Source of the DNA: Eudorina sp. 2006-703-Eu-15
Lineage: Eukaryota > Chlorophyta > Chlorophyceae > Chlamydomonadales > Volvocaceae
Assembly (NCBI GenBank): GCA_003117195.1
Contig: BDSI01000011.1
Span: 963,180 to 1,027,179 of the forward strand
DNA length: 64,000 nt
Direction of reading: 5' to 3'
Shown here piece after piece: positions 1-11,616 of this stretch. The notes under the pieces are model-generated. The model saw only the letters and a list, made by a program, of their open reading frames with translations. It was not told where the DNA came from and did not search any database. Position 1 is the first letter of the stretch; every line of letters begins with the position of its first letter. The translations under genes were made by a program, and so were the position numbers.

Positions 1-1153
1 TCTGATTGGGTTGTCTGGGTACCGTTGATGTGCACCACCACGTATAGCTCCCAGTACTCCATCGCTTGGTGTCAGTCCTTGGTGCTAACACTCCACGACT
101 TGCTGCCTTGCTTGCATTCCCACATTTTCCCCGAACCATACACACGCTTTGCTGCCTTGCCTGAATGCTTGCATGCCCACGTTTCTCCGGACCATACACA
201 CATGGGCTGGGGCTGGGGCAGTCGTGTGGCATATGGGCGTTTCCGTGCTTAGCCATGCCCCTTGCATGTCACGCATTCCTGCCCTGTCCGTCGAAGAAGA
301 CGCAGGGCAAGGCGCGCACGGAAGCCTTGGGGTGGTGGTGCTGACATGAAGTTGACGCGGTGACGGGGGCTGCGCTGTTTTGTAATCCCTTTTCTTAAGG
401 AATTACAGTTTCGCGTTGCTGTTGAGGAATGGCGTGCAAGAGCACGGCAAATGGCTGACAAGGCTTTGCTGCGACGGAGCCGGGGTGCTGCCGGTTTGGG
501 AAGGGGCTCTCTTACCCTTTGAACGGCAGTGTGCGCTGCACTTACGAAGTAGGGGTCGGGGAGTCGCCGAGCATTCCGGGCAAGCCGAGCATTGCGGTCA
601 AGCGTGGAAACCTCCAGGGCTTGCCCCATGACAGCCCCTTTTGCGCGACCGTGACGCTAACTTTGCACTGCGCAAGAAACCCTGGCACGAGTGCGTTGTG
701 AGAATCCATCCGCACCAATGTCACCCATGTCAGCAGTGCCTTGTGAGCGCTGTTCTGGGTCACTGCGCAGCGCCGCGCGCGTGTTTTGGTGGTGAGCACA
801 CGCGGGCGCACTAATGCCTCGCCGTTCATTGGAGGCTCCGTGTAGCAGCCCTTGGGTCAGGCCGTCCAATCTACCCCACCCGCCCACCGGCCTGCGCTCC
901 AGCGACCCCAGGGGCCTTGCCGCGCGCATTGACGTCCTGGGGATGTTCGGGGACATGCGGTGATCTAGAGGAAAGGCGCCCTCGCGTTCAACTCGTATCG
1001 TCTGTCGGGTGAAGCAACTTTTAAGGAACCATGTTTTTCGGCGCGCACCCGGGCTAAGCACGTGCTAGTCTATGTGCGGTCGCAGATCGCGTCTGCAGGT
1101 GACGTTTGGTGTTATTAGTTGGTTGATAGCAAGAAGAGCACGTACCATAGCCA
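1..1153. other. Stretch without a recognised gene
   Basis: I see only short overlapping open frames on both strands, none with a recognisable domain, splice pattern or codon regularity. No repeat unit or hairpin stood out. It ends at the left arm of the inverted repeat at 1154. Confidence 0.5.
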
Positions 1154-1267
1154 GCCGCGAGTCGGACGCCAGCAAAAATAGACCTGTCGCTGACGGCTGA
1201 AGTAGACAGAAGGTTGCCCGGTCGCAGGTTTTGAACCCTCGTGTATGGACGGGTATTGTACAACAGG
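1154..1267 (+). repeat. Left arm of a ~113-bp inverted repeat
   Basis: This stretch is, in reverse complement, about 85 percent alike by eye to 2421-2532. Similarity stops sharply at the outer ends (GCCGCGAGTC on the left, GACTCGCGGC on the right) and at the inner CCTGTTGTAC. The pair could be the ends of a non-autonomous DNA element of about 1.38 kb, or two opposed copies of a dispersed repeat. I saw no clear target duplication outside. Confidence 0.6.
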
Positions 1268-1475
1268 CGCTTCTACCAGCGTGCATGAATGTAAGTGATA
1301 GCTCGAAGGTCACGAGCATGTCGCCACCGCTTGCACCCAACATCTCAGCAGCTTCTAACTTGATTTATGGTGACAACTCCGGGTCTCCACACGGCACCAG
1401 CAAGTTGACCATCAGGGCGAAGGCCATTCGTTGTCGGTATGCATTGTTGCTGTTATGCCTTAGCAACAACATTCA

Positions 1476-1704
1476 TACGGGTGCCCTGGTGGCTATCTCC
1501 CCCTGAGCGGCTATATCGGTTGTCAGGAAAGGGGTGGGTGCATGGGTCCCTGGTAGCGTGGGTAGCGGGTGTGTTTCGGTGCACTTGTGGAGCCTGTCCG
1601 GTGCGCCATGGTGGCGCAATTTCGGTGATGCATTGAATGGTGAGCGAGGAAGCTTTGGCTGTCACCGATTACCCGCGGGGTCTACTGTAACAACTTGAAT
1701 AAAA
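1476..1704 (+). mobile_element. Tailed short retroelement copy 1 (family T1), 5'-truncated
   Basis: The copy shares two blocks with the full-length member at 28260-28673: one near CTCCCCCTGAGCGG, one around GGTGCACTTGTGGAGCCTGT, and the 3' end with CCGCGGGGTC. It ends in an A-rich, TAA-derived tail. It is flanked by an 8-bp direct repeat AACATTCA (1468-1475 and 1705-1712), as expected for target-primed reverse transcription. It lies between the arms of the inverted repeat 1154/2532. Confidence 0.75.
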
Positions 1705-2420
1705 AACATTCACAGGCCCCGTACAACAGTACCTCGCTACTCATGAGATCGTGTCCTGAGGCCACCAGGTTGGTGAGCACGGATACGTGCATGTGCGTCG
1801 CGCGAGACTGTCGTTCGTTACTAGGGAAAATGTTGTAGTTCACCTTGTGCTTTGTTTGCCAATTGCACCCTTGTACTGTCTAAGCTTTACCGTGCAACGG
1901 TTGTTGCAAAGACTCCGAACGCCGCTGAGCGGTGTTGGGATATCCGCGGTGGCCGGCGGGAGGCCTCCGTACAGTTATGGGATTGCTGCCGCAGGAACCC
2001 CCGCAGTATGAAATTGTATACGCAGCAGCCCTGGAAGGAGCACAGAACTCCATGACGCACGAGGTGAACAACAACTGTTCCCAGTCGAGTAGGGGTCGAC
2101 GGTCTCGCGCGACGCACATGTCGCCCGGCAAGTATCCGTGCTCAAGTCTCAGTACGCGAGGTACTGCTGTACGGGCGGCTGTGATTGTCGTTGTCGAGCG
2201 AAAGCATAACAGCAACAATAATTGCCGCTTCTACGACATCTAATGGCCGTCGACTTGATGGCCAACTCGCTGGTGCAGTGTGGAGTCCCGGAGACTCAGA
2301 AGTTGAAGTGTTGTGTGCAAATGATGAGGTATTAATTGCAGATGAAGGCGAGTATCGTATCGATAACTATCATAACATTCGATCTATGGTGTACGTCCAT
2401 GCTGCACACTCATTAAGGCA

Positions 2421-2532
2421 CCTGTTGTACAATACCCGTACAAAAGGGTTCAAAAGCTGCGACCGGGCAACTTTCTGTCTTCTTCAGCCGTCAGTGACAG
2501 GTCTCTTTATTCGGGGCGTCTGACTCGCGGCT
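2421..2532 (-). repeat. Right arm of the ~113-bp inverted repeat
   Basis: Partner of 1154-1267 in opposite orientation; see that entry. The sequence between the arms carries a T1 retroelement copy and a small open frame at 2185-2523 that I do not recognise. Confidence 0.6.
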
Positions 2533-2673
2533 CAACTTACAAGGTCAGGAAAATCTTGCGCCGCAACTTGTTTTTGTAGAAATTCGATTACTGGTTGCGA
2601 ATACATGTATCGAACTTAGCTTTGTTATAAGCAACATAGACATTTAATAGAACTGTGCTTGTCCGGGTTGCAG

Positions 2674-3672
2674 ATGGCCACTAAGCCCGGTGTTGAGAAG
2701 GCTGGCGTGGAGGCGGAGGCCCCCCAGGTGCACCGCATCCGCATCACCCTCACCTCCAAGAACGTGAAGAACCTGGAGAAGGGTGAGGTTCAGTTGGTTT
2801 CAGTTGGGCGGCGGCCGCATTTCTTGACTAGAAACTTTGAACTCCGCAATAATATTCTTCCCGTGCACAGTCTGCGCTGACCTTATTAAGGGTGCCAAGG
2901 AGAAGCAGCTCAAGGTGAAGGGCCCAGTCCGCATGCCGACGAAGGTCCTGCGCATCACCACGCGCAAGGCGCCGTCGGGTCAGGGTACCAACACCTTCGA
3001 TCGCTTCGAGATGAGGTATGAACTGCAACTGGCTCCGGCGCCCAGCGCGTGCAAGTTGGACCGATTCGTGGGCCGGTACCAGTCCCGATAACTCGTGCTG
3101 CGTGACCCTGCAGGATCCACAAGCGCCTCATCGACCTGCACTCGCCCGCCGATGTGGTCAAGCAGATTACCTCCATCAGGTGCGCCCGGGGTTGCAGACT
3201 GCTAGCATGTTTTCATCAGGTTTTGACGGAACTAGGCAGGTCGGAAGTTATCTGACGGACTGTACATTCGAACGGTCGGGGCAACGAAGTCTGGTGGCAT
3301 CCCCGGGCATTCGAATGGCCTGCTTTCTGTGGGTTGACACCGGCGTGTTGCTTAAAGCCGCCTTTCGTGTGCCCAGTGGCGACTGGCCAGAATCCTCTCT
3401 CTGCGAACCTTTGCGTGTTTTCGGCAGCTGTCCTTCAATGGAATGATGACCGGGGGGTTACAGCATGTTGGTCAGGGGCGAAGGATCGGCACCGGTTTCG
3501 GGCATGGGTGCGAGCGTACTGCTAAATGTACTGACCTTGACAGGAGTACCGTTCCCAGGACATGTTCATTGTGATGTTGTTCGACACGCCTGCGTTTCTT
3601 CCCAACCCCTGAACTCCTGCTTGCAGCATTGAGCCCGGCGTGGAGGTTGAGGTGACCATCGCTGACATGTAA
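2674..3672 (+). CDS. RPS20: 40S ribosomal protein S20 (uS10), copy 1, four exons
   Basis: Cytosolic small-subunit ribosomal protein uS10, located in the 40S head. Exons 2674-2782, 2871-3015, 3114-3179 and 3627-3672 join in phase to 366 nt, 121 residues, the usual length of eukaryotic S20. Family landmarks are HRIRITLTS near residue 24, [33 protein letters not shown] in exon 2, [11 protein letters not shown] in exon 3 and the C-terminal [14 protein letters not shown]. All introns are GT-AG. The ATG follows CAG directly, so a 5'-UTR intron may end just before it; I chose this ATG because the family begins here. A TGTAA poly(A) signal lies 34 nt after the stop. A second copy lies 1.2 kb downstream in the same orientation. 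Identification is firm. Confidence 0.95.
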
Positions 3673-3705
3673 ACTGTGCGGCGAAGTTCGCGGCCCTCCG
3701 GTGTT

Positions 3706-3710
3706 TGTAA
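3706..3710 (+). terminator. TGTAA poly(A) signal of RPS20 copy 1
   Basis: TGTAA is the usual polyadenylation signal of volvocine algae. This one lies 34 nt after the RPS20 copy 1 stop codon, within GTGTTTGTAACG. Confidence 0.55.
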
Positions 3711-4851
3711 CGTTTCAACGGAGTGCTTCCTCTTTGGTGTCGCCGACGTTTGCTGCACGGGAAAAGACTGGTTGATATCAGGTCAAGAGCATTCGTATTA
3801 AAGTGCCGCGCGTGGAAACTGGAGAAGATTTGTCGAGTAATCCAAGCAAACGACCCTTGTTATCTGAACAGCTTGCTGTCAAATGAACCGTGGGTCGTTC
3901 GTCCTGCACTTGTTTACACCGTGGTAAAAGGCCCTGACAGCAGTTCGTTAATAATAAAACCTGTTCGTACTGGTCTCACGAGTTTCAGACGCTACACGAT
4001 GAGAGGACAGCCCAGGCTTGAGGCTTCGCATGCGAATGCGAATGGCCCTGCCTTTGAAAATTGTTCGCTTGGGATGCCAACGATGCCAGGATCCGTTCGG
4101 CCGGGCCCAGAGCCCCGATGAGATTGACTGACGCACAGCGGGCGCTGGATCTCGTCCGGAAGCTTAGCAGACATGGTTTCAGTTGAAAGAACAAGCGAGG
4201 TTACGAGTGGAACCGAACGAGTCATCGATGACATCCGCGAGGGTGGTGGGTACCCGGGCAAATTTATGGGGTTGGCAGCTTGGCACGCTCCGCCCCAACG
4301 CAGGTCTCTGGGTGCTGGTTTGCGTTGGCACCGATAAGGCCAGGGGTCGGATAAATGATCTGGCACGACCTAGAATTCACGTCGCACGGCACTCCGCACT
4401 TGATCCTTTTCGCGCAGCACTGTTTCACATTTATGCCATATTCTTAGTTAATCATGGAAGTCATGGCACGCTTTTGAGTTTGGAGTAGGACTGGGCAGAA
4501 GTACGAATGCACTATTTATGCCTATCCCAAAATGTGATGCGGCCACCAAGGTCGGGAGCAAATAGTCAACGAAGCTGTTATTCCAAGTTGGCCCTGGTGC
4601 CCGAACCGTGGGTCGCTGTCGATTGAAGGCCACCGTCGTACGATTTCTCAAACATTTTTGTTCAATAGGACGTAGGATACAGCATCGTTTTGCAGTGGAC
4701 AGAAAGAGGATCCTCAACAGTGCCGAAGCAGCAGCAGCAGCTCTAGCACTGCGCGAACGCACGGCCACGCCTGCCCCTCAGCGTTTCACACCAGTTGAAC
4801 CGGCACATTTTTGACTTTGCACCATTCTCTAACGCGCTTCATCACCCTGCC
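3711..4851. other. Spacer between the two RPS20 copies
   Basis: About 1.1 kb with no recognisable gene. A short CAG run (poly-Ala/Gln-like) occurs near 4727-4742. The promoter of RPS20 copy 2 must lie at its right end, but I see no distinctive element. Confidence 0.4.
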
Positions 4852-6359
4852 ATGGAGTCCAAGTATGGCAGCGCTGCAAAGTCAGGTGTCGAGGGCGACG
4901 GCGGCGGCCAGATTCACCGAATCCGCATCACGCTCACGTCCCGCGATGTCAAGAACCTTGAGAAAGGCAAGTCCTGTTCAAGGAGCATCTTACTTGCTGT
5001 CCAATCGGTCGTCGGTACCGATTCTCGACAAGTCTCATGAGTTCGCGCGCGGCCTGCGTCTGCGCGCGTGCACACAGCCCAAGGGCGCCGTGTTCCTCTT
5101 CTGCATTGCTCTAGCGCTTTACGAAAGTTGATGCTGTTGTTTGCTGCCGTGCGTCGAGGCACGGCATCCAGCATACCGCTGCCTGCGTGTCGTCTACCGC
5201 GGTGGTGCGAGAGCGCGCAGCCGCAGCCGGGCGCCGCGGCGCTGCGCTGCCCCGTTGCTGGTTGCTCATTCCGCGGTCTCGTACCTCTGCCACCCCGCGC
5301 CGCGCCCCGCGCAGTCAGCGCCGACCTGATCAAGGGCGCCAAGGAGAAGCAGCTCAAGGTGAAGGGCCCCGTGCGCATGCCCACCAAGGTGCTCGCCATC
5401 ACCACCCGCAAGGCGCCGTCGGGTCAGGGCACCAACACCTTCGACCGCATGGAGATGAGGTACGGCAACGTGTTCCCACACCAACGTGTGTCACCTCCCT
5501 TCCTGCGCTCGCTCTATGCGTCTCGGTTGCAGTACCGTACCTCCCACCGGGTGCCTGCGGCTCCCGGCCACAACCGGAGGCCAGTATCGCCGCGCCGCGT
5601 CAACACGCAGGGGGCATCCACACACGACATACTGTACCCTACACCTGCCGCGCGCCACCTTGTAGCGGCGCTTCCTCAGCAGCTGCCGCCGATCTCCTGA
5701 TTTCGGTTCTGGACAAAAGTCTAAACCCGGCTTTCGCGTTCAAAAGCTATGCTACCCCTGGGGTGCCCCGCTATGCCGCTGCCCCGCTGTGCTGCGTGAC
5801 CGTGCAGGGTCCACAAGCGTCTCATCGATCTGCACTCGCCCGCCGATGTGGTCAAGCAGATCACCTCCATCAGGTGGGGCGGGACAGGGGGAGACCCTGA
5901 AGCGTGCGGGCCAGTTGCTTGTACGGCAGCGAAGCGAGCAGGTCTCGGGGCATGCGCGCCTGCTGCACGTGCGCCTTCGCCCAGCCTGACATCTAGCTTT
6001 CAGCACGACGATTTCCAGAGACTCGTTCTGCGCGGCCATGCTTTCGGTGTATAACATGACCCATGCAAGAACTTGGAAAGGTCAAGGAAATGCGTCCCCG
6101 GCACAGTACGGTAATAGCCGTACCGTATTTTCATTGAGCGGCTGCCGCTACACAGACGCGTCTAGTCCGCAGCGCGCATGCGATTACCCCGACGTGGCGG
6201 TTATTGAGGCGGTTAGTTGCGCGCAGTGTCTGCTTCTCATTTGATAAACCCCCGCCTTGCGGCCGCTCTTCCCTGGACTCTGCAACTTCCCTGGACTCTG
6301 CAACTGCCCGCAGTATCGAGCCGGGCGTGGAGGTGGAGGTCACCATCGCGGACGTGTAG
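4852..6359 (+). CDS. RPS20: 40S ribosomal protein S20 (uS10), copy 2, four exons
   Basis: Second tandem uS10 gene. Exons 4852-4966, 5315-5459, 5808-5873 and 6314-6359 give 372 nt, 123 residues. Exons 2, 3 and 4 have exactly the lengths of copy 1 (145, 66, 46 nt), and intron phases match, so this is a genomic and not a retrotransposed duplicate. The first intron starts with GC (AAAG/GCAAGT), a legitimate GC-AG intron. The N-terminus diverges ([20 protein letters not shown]). In the conserved core, the Arg of LRITTRK is Ala (LAITTRK) and FEMR is MEMR; the end is IADV. I found no TGTAA within about 1 kb downstream. The frame is intact and probably expressed, but the Arg change at a normally invariant site makes a specialised or decaying copy possible. 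Confidence 0.92.
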
Positions 6360-7722
6360 AGGCCGGCCCCGGAGGGACCGACCAGGGACAGGGCGGCGGG
6401 GTTTCTATTCGACCCATGGGTCCGTGGCTGCGGGTTTCCATTTCCCACACGCGCACGGGCCTGCCGATGTGTGCCCCCTGGGGTTTGCGTACCGGCCATT
6501 CCCGTGTGAGATGGTACGACACGCGGTAGTGAACATCAGAGGGCGCATCCTGAGAATGGGCAGGACCCAAGATGTCCTGGCCTTCGGTCCGGATCTTTGA
6601 TGGCCGCTTGATGCAGGGTCTGCCGGTCCTGGAGCGGGCGACAGGTGCAGATGTGTGGGAACAATTGCCAGGGTTGAGTACTGCCGGGACAGTGTGTCCA
6701 GCTGTCCATCACCACGTAGGTGGTGGATACTGAGGGGATGAGGAAGGAAATGAACTTCGGCCGGAGGTCTTCAACAGGGGGCTGCGTTGGGGGGAGTCCT
6801 CGCCTCTTCCTCTTTCGGTGCAGTGGTGCTCCCTCGCAGGTTTGGATCGGCAGCGAGGACACCGGCTGTCGTGTTTGTGTTCAAATATTTCAAAATTGGC
6901 GTAGCAACAGTACCTGATTGCGGGGTCTGTTTTCGCGGATACCGTACGTTGTTGTTCAAGTTGACACACCATGACACGTTGTTGTTCAAGTTGACACACG
7001 AACAAAAGCGCGGAGGTCACTGCAACCCCACAGCCGGCACGCCGATGCTGCAGCGCATCACAAATATGTGCTTCCGCCAGCGCTGCACACAGCAAGGCAT
7101 TGCACGCAATCTCAAGGCGCGAATGAGCAGACCGGAGCCTGTCCCCCCAGCCCCTCCCTGTCCCCCCTTTCTCTTCCTTCCTCTCCCGCGCAAGTGCCTG
7201 TGCCAACGATACTTCCACCGGTGCCCAAAACACAAATACGCACGGCCGGGGCTTTCTATCTCTCGAGCACACACCCACACGAGATGAGACAAACAAGTGG
7301 GTCGGATCCGGCTCTGCGCTCCCGTAAGGCCCATGGCTGCACCCTAGCACGAACGCCCCCGGCCCCGCGCTAGCGACCTGCTGCGTGGTAGCTAGGGTGC
7401 TTCGGCTGTCGCTGATGGCCCGCGGGGTCCCAACCATAACACGATACGCTCTCCATACCCAGGAACTGTGCGGTCATCCCCCGGCCACAGCAATCTCGAC
7501 ACCCCGCGTTCGTGTATCCGCCGTACTTGTACGGAAGACAATCACCGTGCGCGGGTTTGTAAGGTGGAGACGTGGGCGATTCCCGATCGCCATATCTCCC
7601 ACCGCCACCACCGGCTCACAGCAGCCACCATCGACCACCACCAAGTCCTGCCGCCACTTAACGTACTGCCCTCGTCGTTGGTGCGGTCTCCCACGGCTGC
7701 TCTTTGGTGGTCAGGCCGCATC
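6360..7722. other. Intergenic stretch with a 23-bp direct repeat
   Basis: No gene recognised. A 23-bp sequence beginning CGTTGTTGTTCAAGTTGACA occurs twice, at 6947-6969 and 6977-6999, 7 bp apart. A weak, diverged piece of the T1 repeat 3' end (GCTTCGGCTGTCGCTGATGG) lies near 7399-7430. Confidence 0.45.
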
Positions 7723-8097
7723 GCCTTCACTGCCTCCACTGCCTCCACTGCCTTCACTGCCTTCACTGCCTCCACTGCCTCCACTGCCTCCACTGCCTTC
7801 ACTGCCTTCACTGCCTCCACTGCCTCCACTGCCTCCACTGCCTCCACTGCCTTCACTGCCTCCACTGCCTCCACTGCCTCCACTGCCTCCACTGCCTCCA
7901 CTGCCTTCACTGCCTTCACTGCCTCCACTGCCTCCACTGCCTCCACTGCCTCCACTGCCTCCACTGCCTCCACTGCCTCCACTGCCTCCACTGCCTCCAC
8001 TGCCTCCACTGCCTCCACTGCCTTCACTGCCTTCACTGCCTCCACTGCCTCCACTGCCTTCACTGCCTCCACTGCCTTCACTGCCTTCACTGCCTCC
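7723..8097. repeat. 9-bp minisatellite, about 41 units
   Basis: Tandem array of ACTGCCTCC and ACTGCCTTC units, a period of three codons, so all six frames stay open and give false long ORFs such as (HCL)n or (GGS/EGS)n. It lies about 27 bp beyond the stop codon of the minus-strand FHA gene, so it probably falls in that gene's 3' UTR, where the transcript would carry a purine-rich GGAGGCAGT-type array. Confidence 0.95.
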
Positions 8098-8124
8098 CCT
8101 CGCCGGCACGGCCACGTCCGCAGG

Positions 8125-11100
8125 TCACAGCGACAGGGCGGCAGACCGCCGGCTGACCCGCGCCACCGCCGCCGGGTTGACCAGGAACAGCAGCCGCACC
8201 GCGGTGGAGACCTCCACCAGGCTCAGGTGGGGCAGGTTGACGGTGTGGTGCTGGGGGACCTGGGCGGCGGAGGAGGCGGCGGGGCACGCGACATCGACAC
8301 ATCGTGGTTTCAGATGTGGTGCAACTGGGTTAATCCGGTCGTCAATGTTGACACATCCGCAGGACCGCGGATGTTACTTACCGCTGAGGATGGGTGAGAC
8401 TGGGGTGTCAAACGGTGCGGTCGGCATCGGGACTGCTGGCCGAAAGGCGGAAGGGCCACCGGTATGAAGGAGGCCGCTAGAGGGTGAGGAAGGGCCAGCA
8501 GGCGGGACCACGTCGGAGACCGCGTCCGCGGCGGCCGCGTCACAGGACGCACCGGCAGCCCAGCGCCGCACGGGCAGCCCCGTGGTGCGCGCGCCGGGCC
8601 CCAGGGACCCCAAGGCCTCCTTCAAGCAACCCCCACACGCAACCGCCCCACCCTCCGCCCTGAAAGGACGGACACACGGCGCCGTGCAGCACTCAAAAGG
8701 TCCACGCACACGGCTGTGGCTCTGCGCCCCTAAAACCCGGACCTCATCCTCATCCCCATCCTCATCGCCCCTCGACCTCATCCCCATACCTCCAGCCGTC
8801 CTCCACACCTCACAGTGTATGCAGTGTATGGTGAGGAAGCTTCGGCTGTCACCGATGACCCGCGGGGTCCGCTGTAACATCCCTAATAATAACACCTCAC
8901 AACCGATACGAGGCCCCCGCGGGTTTCACGCGGATGGTGCTCACCTCGACGCCGTTGACCGCCACTGCCTGCCGCCCCATGTTGACCAGCCTGAACTGCC
9001 CGTCAGCCCCCAGCCGGATGAGCGCCTGCCGCCGGCTGACCACATGACCCCGCGGGGCTGACGCCGTCGCCGCGGCCGCAGCAGCCGCAGCCGTCGCCGC
9101 AGCCGTCGCCGCAGCCGTCGCCGCAGCCGCACCGGACCCGAAAGCCGCCGTCCCCGCTGCCTGCGACGCCTGCGGTCGATGCAGGCGGGCGGTGAGGCAC
9201 CGTGACAGGGCAGCTAGCGGCTGGCGGGGGCAGCACAGCGAGAGCCCAAGGCCGGGGTGGTGTTACTCGTCACCCCGAAACCCGAAAGGCGCGGTCCGCC
9301 GGGACGCAGCCCTGGGCGGACGGCCGCTTCCACCAGGCCGCGGGATCATACACCTGCATGTTGACGTCCCAGCGTCCGACGGCCCTCGCCGGTCACCCCA
9401 GAGACTGACGGAGACTGACGGAGACTGACGGCCAAGCGACCGCAGACCCTTTGTCAATAAAGACAGCGAAACCGCAAAACCGCAGACCCTTACCCCGCGG
9501 GGTTTACCCCTAACCCACCCTATTCCCCCAGCTCGCCCCGCGGCCAGCGCCCCCCGGGGATGTACCCAACAATCACAAGCCCAGAACGAGCCCCCGGGGT
9601 GAGGGGTGAGCGGGCGAAAGGAAAGCTTTTTCTTCCGGGCCCGGAACGACTGCTCGCGACAGTCCAACCCGCGGGATTGCTGTAGCCTGCGCCCTGGTTT
9701 GGATTGGGAGCCCACCACCAGCTCGCTGGCTGGCTGCCTGGCGGGCTCACTCACCACACCACCGCCGCCGCCGCCAGCAGCCGCGCCCTGCGCTCGGGCC
9801 ACCGGCGCCGGTTCCTCCGGGGTCAAATCCACGTCCACGTCACCCTTGGATTCTGTCGTACGCCCCAGCGCCACCACGATGCTGCGCAGGTAGTACTTGC
9901 CGGTGCGGCCCGCCAGGCACGCGACGGCGCCTGCGGTGGACGTCGCGCGGCTGGTCGTCGGTGTCAGGACTGGAGCACGACCCCTTTCCTTTCCTAGGCT
10001 TCATACCAGTTGAATAACTCATCGGATAACTCGTCGGACCAGAAGAATAACTTACGCTTGCCCGAGTAAGCCCGCCATGGCAGCCCTCAGCGAACCCTAA
10101 ACGGCCCACCAAGCCGTCACCACTCTGAAGCAAGACCTGCTCTTGGCTCCCTGGCCCCCGACGGCTCGCGAGCCCCAGCCCGAGCTACGGCGCCCCCCAT
10201 CCCCCACCCATATGTCTACCAATTTTTTATACCCCCACCCACCCACCCACTAACCCACCCACCCGCGCAGGCACCCACCCAGCGCCTCCATGTCCTCCTG
10301 CGCCACTGCGCTGCAGGTGGCCTCCAGCGCCTCCAATCGATCCCCCACAGCCGCCACCCCGTCGTGTCCACCTGATGCCGCTGGCGGCGCTGCCCCGGCC
10401 GTCGCGGTTGCTGTTGCTGCTGCTGCGGTGGCGGGTTCCCCTGGCGTCGGTCCCGATTCTGAAGCGCATGCTGTCCCGCCTTCGCCCTCCGCCGCCGCCG
10501 CAGCTGCGGCAGCCTCAGCGCTCTCCGCCCGACCAGCAGCAGGTACCCCTGCCACTTCGCCGTGCCCCGCTGTGCCGCCGTCAGCGGAAGCGCCCGATGC
10601 TGCCGCTGCTCCGGTCTGCCCGCCGGGTTCGCCCTGCTGCGCGGGTGTGGCCTGATTCTGGTTTAGGTCCCACCGGTCATCCTCCGGAATCAGGATCACC
10701 TGCTCCTCTATGTCGGAGAACGTGTCCGGGTCATCATCCCACGGCCTGGCAGCTGATGGCTGCGGCTGCCTCCGCGGAGGCGGCACCTTGACGGGTGTGG
10801 GAGAAATGGGGCGAAGGGGTTTTGCGGTTTCGGAGATTGGAATGACGACTGCCGGCGGGAGCGGACTAACGGCAGTGGAACACGAGGTTGCGACGGCATC
10901 TGTCACCGCGGAATCTGCACTTCACGCAGGCCGCCACAGCAGCGTTAAGTGTTCGTGCAGAGCCACGATACGCAGAGTGGCCTCACCAGGGGTGCACTTA
11001 GAGCGGCACCGCCCTTCCACAGCGGCAGCCCCCGCTCAGCATGAACCCGCTTCACGTCGCCAAGCACCTTCGTCAGCCCGTTAAGCTCCTCCTAAGCCAT

Positions 11101-11367
11101 ACATGCGAGGTCAACATGGGTAACTGCATTGACATTGTGCACGTCACGCCAGCTATGTCTGGTCGCAGTTACCTGGTATGCCGCATAAAGAGCATCCGTT
11201 GCTGCCAACTGAGCCCGCAGATACGCTACTTGATTATCGCTTTGTTTAATTTGATCTAGTTCTGGTACACCTATCAGTATAACGCCATTTTGTGTAGGAG
11301 AACCAGCTTCTCCGACGCGAGGCCTTTTGGAGGCTCGATTGTCCTCTGGTATTTGTGTGGTATCCAT
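8125..11367 (-). CDS. FHA-domain protein of the microspherule (MCRS1) type
   Basis: Exons, in order of transcription: 11173-11367, 11010-11091, 10279-10914, 9755-9930, 8945-9169, 8125-8259; about 482 residues. The exon 2 to 3 junction is my best guess; the others fit phase and consensus. Exon 3 holds FSDIEEQVI after an acidic stretch, like the FSDVE motif before the FHA domain in plant microspherule proteins, then Ala-rich filler. The FHA domain starts with LAGRTGKYYLRS, VALGRTTESKGDVDVDL, continues with HVVSRRQALIRL and FRLVNMGRQAVAVNG, and ends with LPHLSLVEV and LLFLVN. An Ala/Gly-rich insertion of roughly 60 residues splits it. MCRS1 family proteins act in nuclear chromatin complexes (NSL, INO80). 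Its intron at 8260-8944 holds a T1 retroelement copy. Confidence 0.8.
8815..8891 (+). mobile_element. Tailed short retroelement copy 2 (family T1), 3' end only
   Basis: A 77-bp 5'-truncated copy with GTGAGGAAGCTTCGGCTGTC, CCGCGGGGTCCGCTGTAACA and a CCTAATAATA tail. A perfect 10-bp target duplication ACACCTCACA flanks it (8805-8814 and 8892-8901). It sits in the last intron of the FHA gene, antisense to it. Confidence 0.8.
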
Positions 11368-11519
11368 GAACGGTCACAAAGAGAAAAGGCAACGGTCAGT
11401 CAAATCAACGTCAACAGCTGGAAATCAACTGCTGGTCACGGTCATTGTGAGTGACTTCAGAATCGTCAAGTGCCGAAAAAGCATAGGTACATGTGCTATA
11501 TTAGGTTATACTTGCATGT

Positions 11520-11524
11520 TTACA
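11520..11524 (-). terminator. TGTAA poly(A) signal of the hydrolase gene
   Basis: TTACA on the plus strand reads TGTAA on the minus strand (AGTTTGTAAACA), about 93 nt after the stop codon at 11617 and about 150 bp before the start of the next gene. Confidence 0.45.
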
Positions 11525-11616
11525 AACTTTCGGGCCCCACGTCCCACAATCATCTTCATGTCCGTTGTACGGAGCACGGTACCGAACTTAAGTGGGAGCT
11601 CGGAGCTGGTCCACCA

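Noticed and set aside
7385..8467. Long plus-strand open frames through the 9-bp array
   Set aside because: The period of nine keeps every frame open; codon content is only the repeat, and the opposite strand carries real FHA exons.
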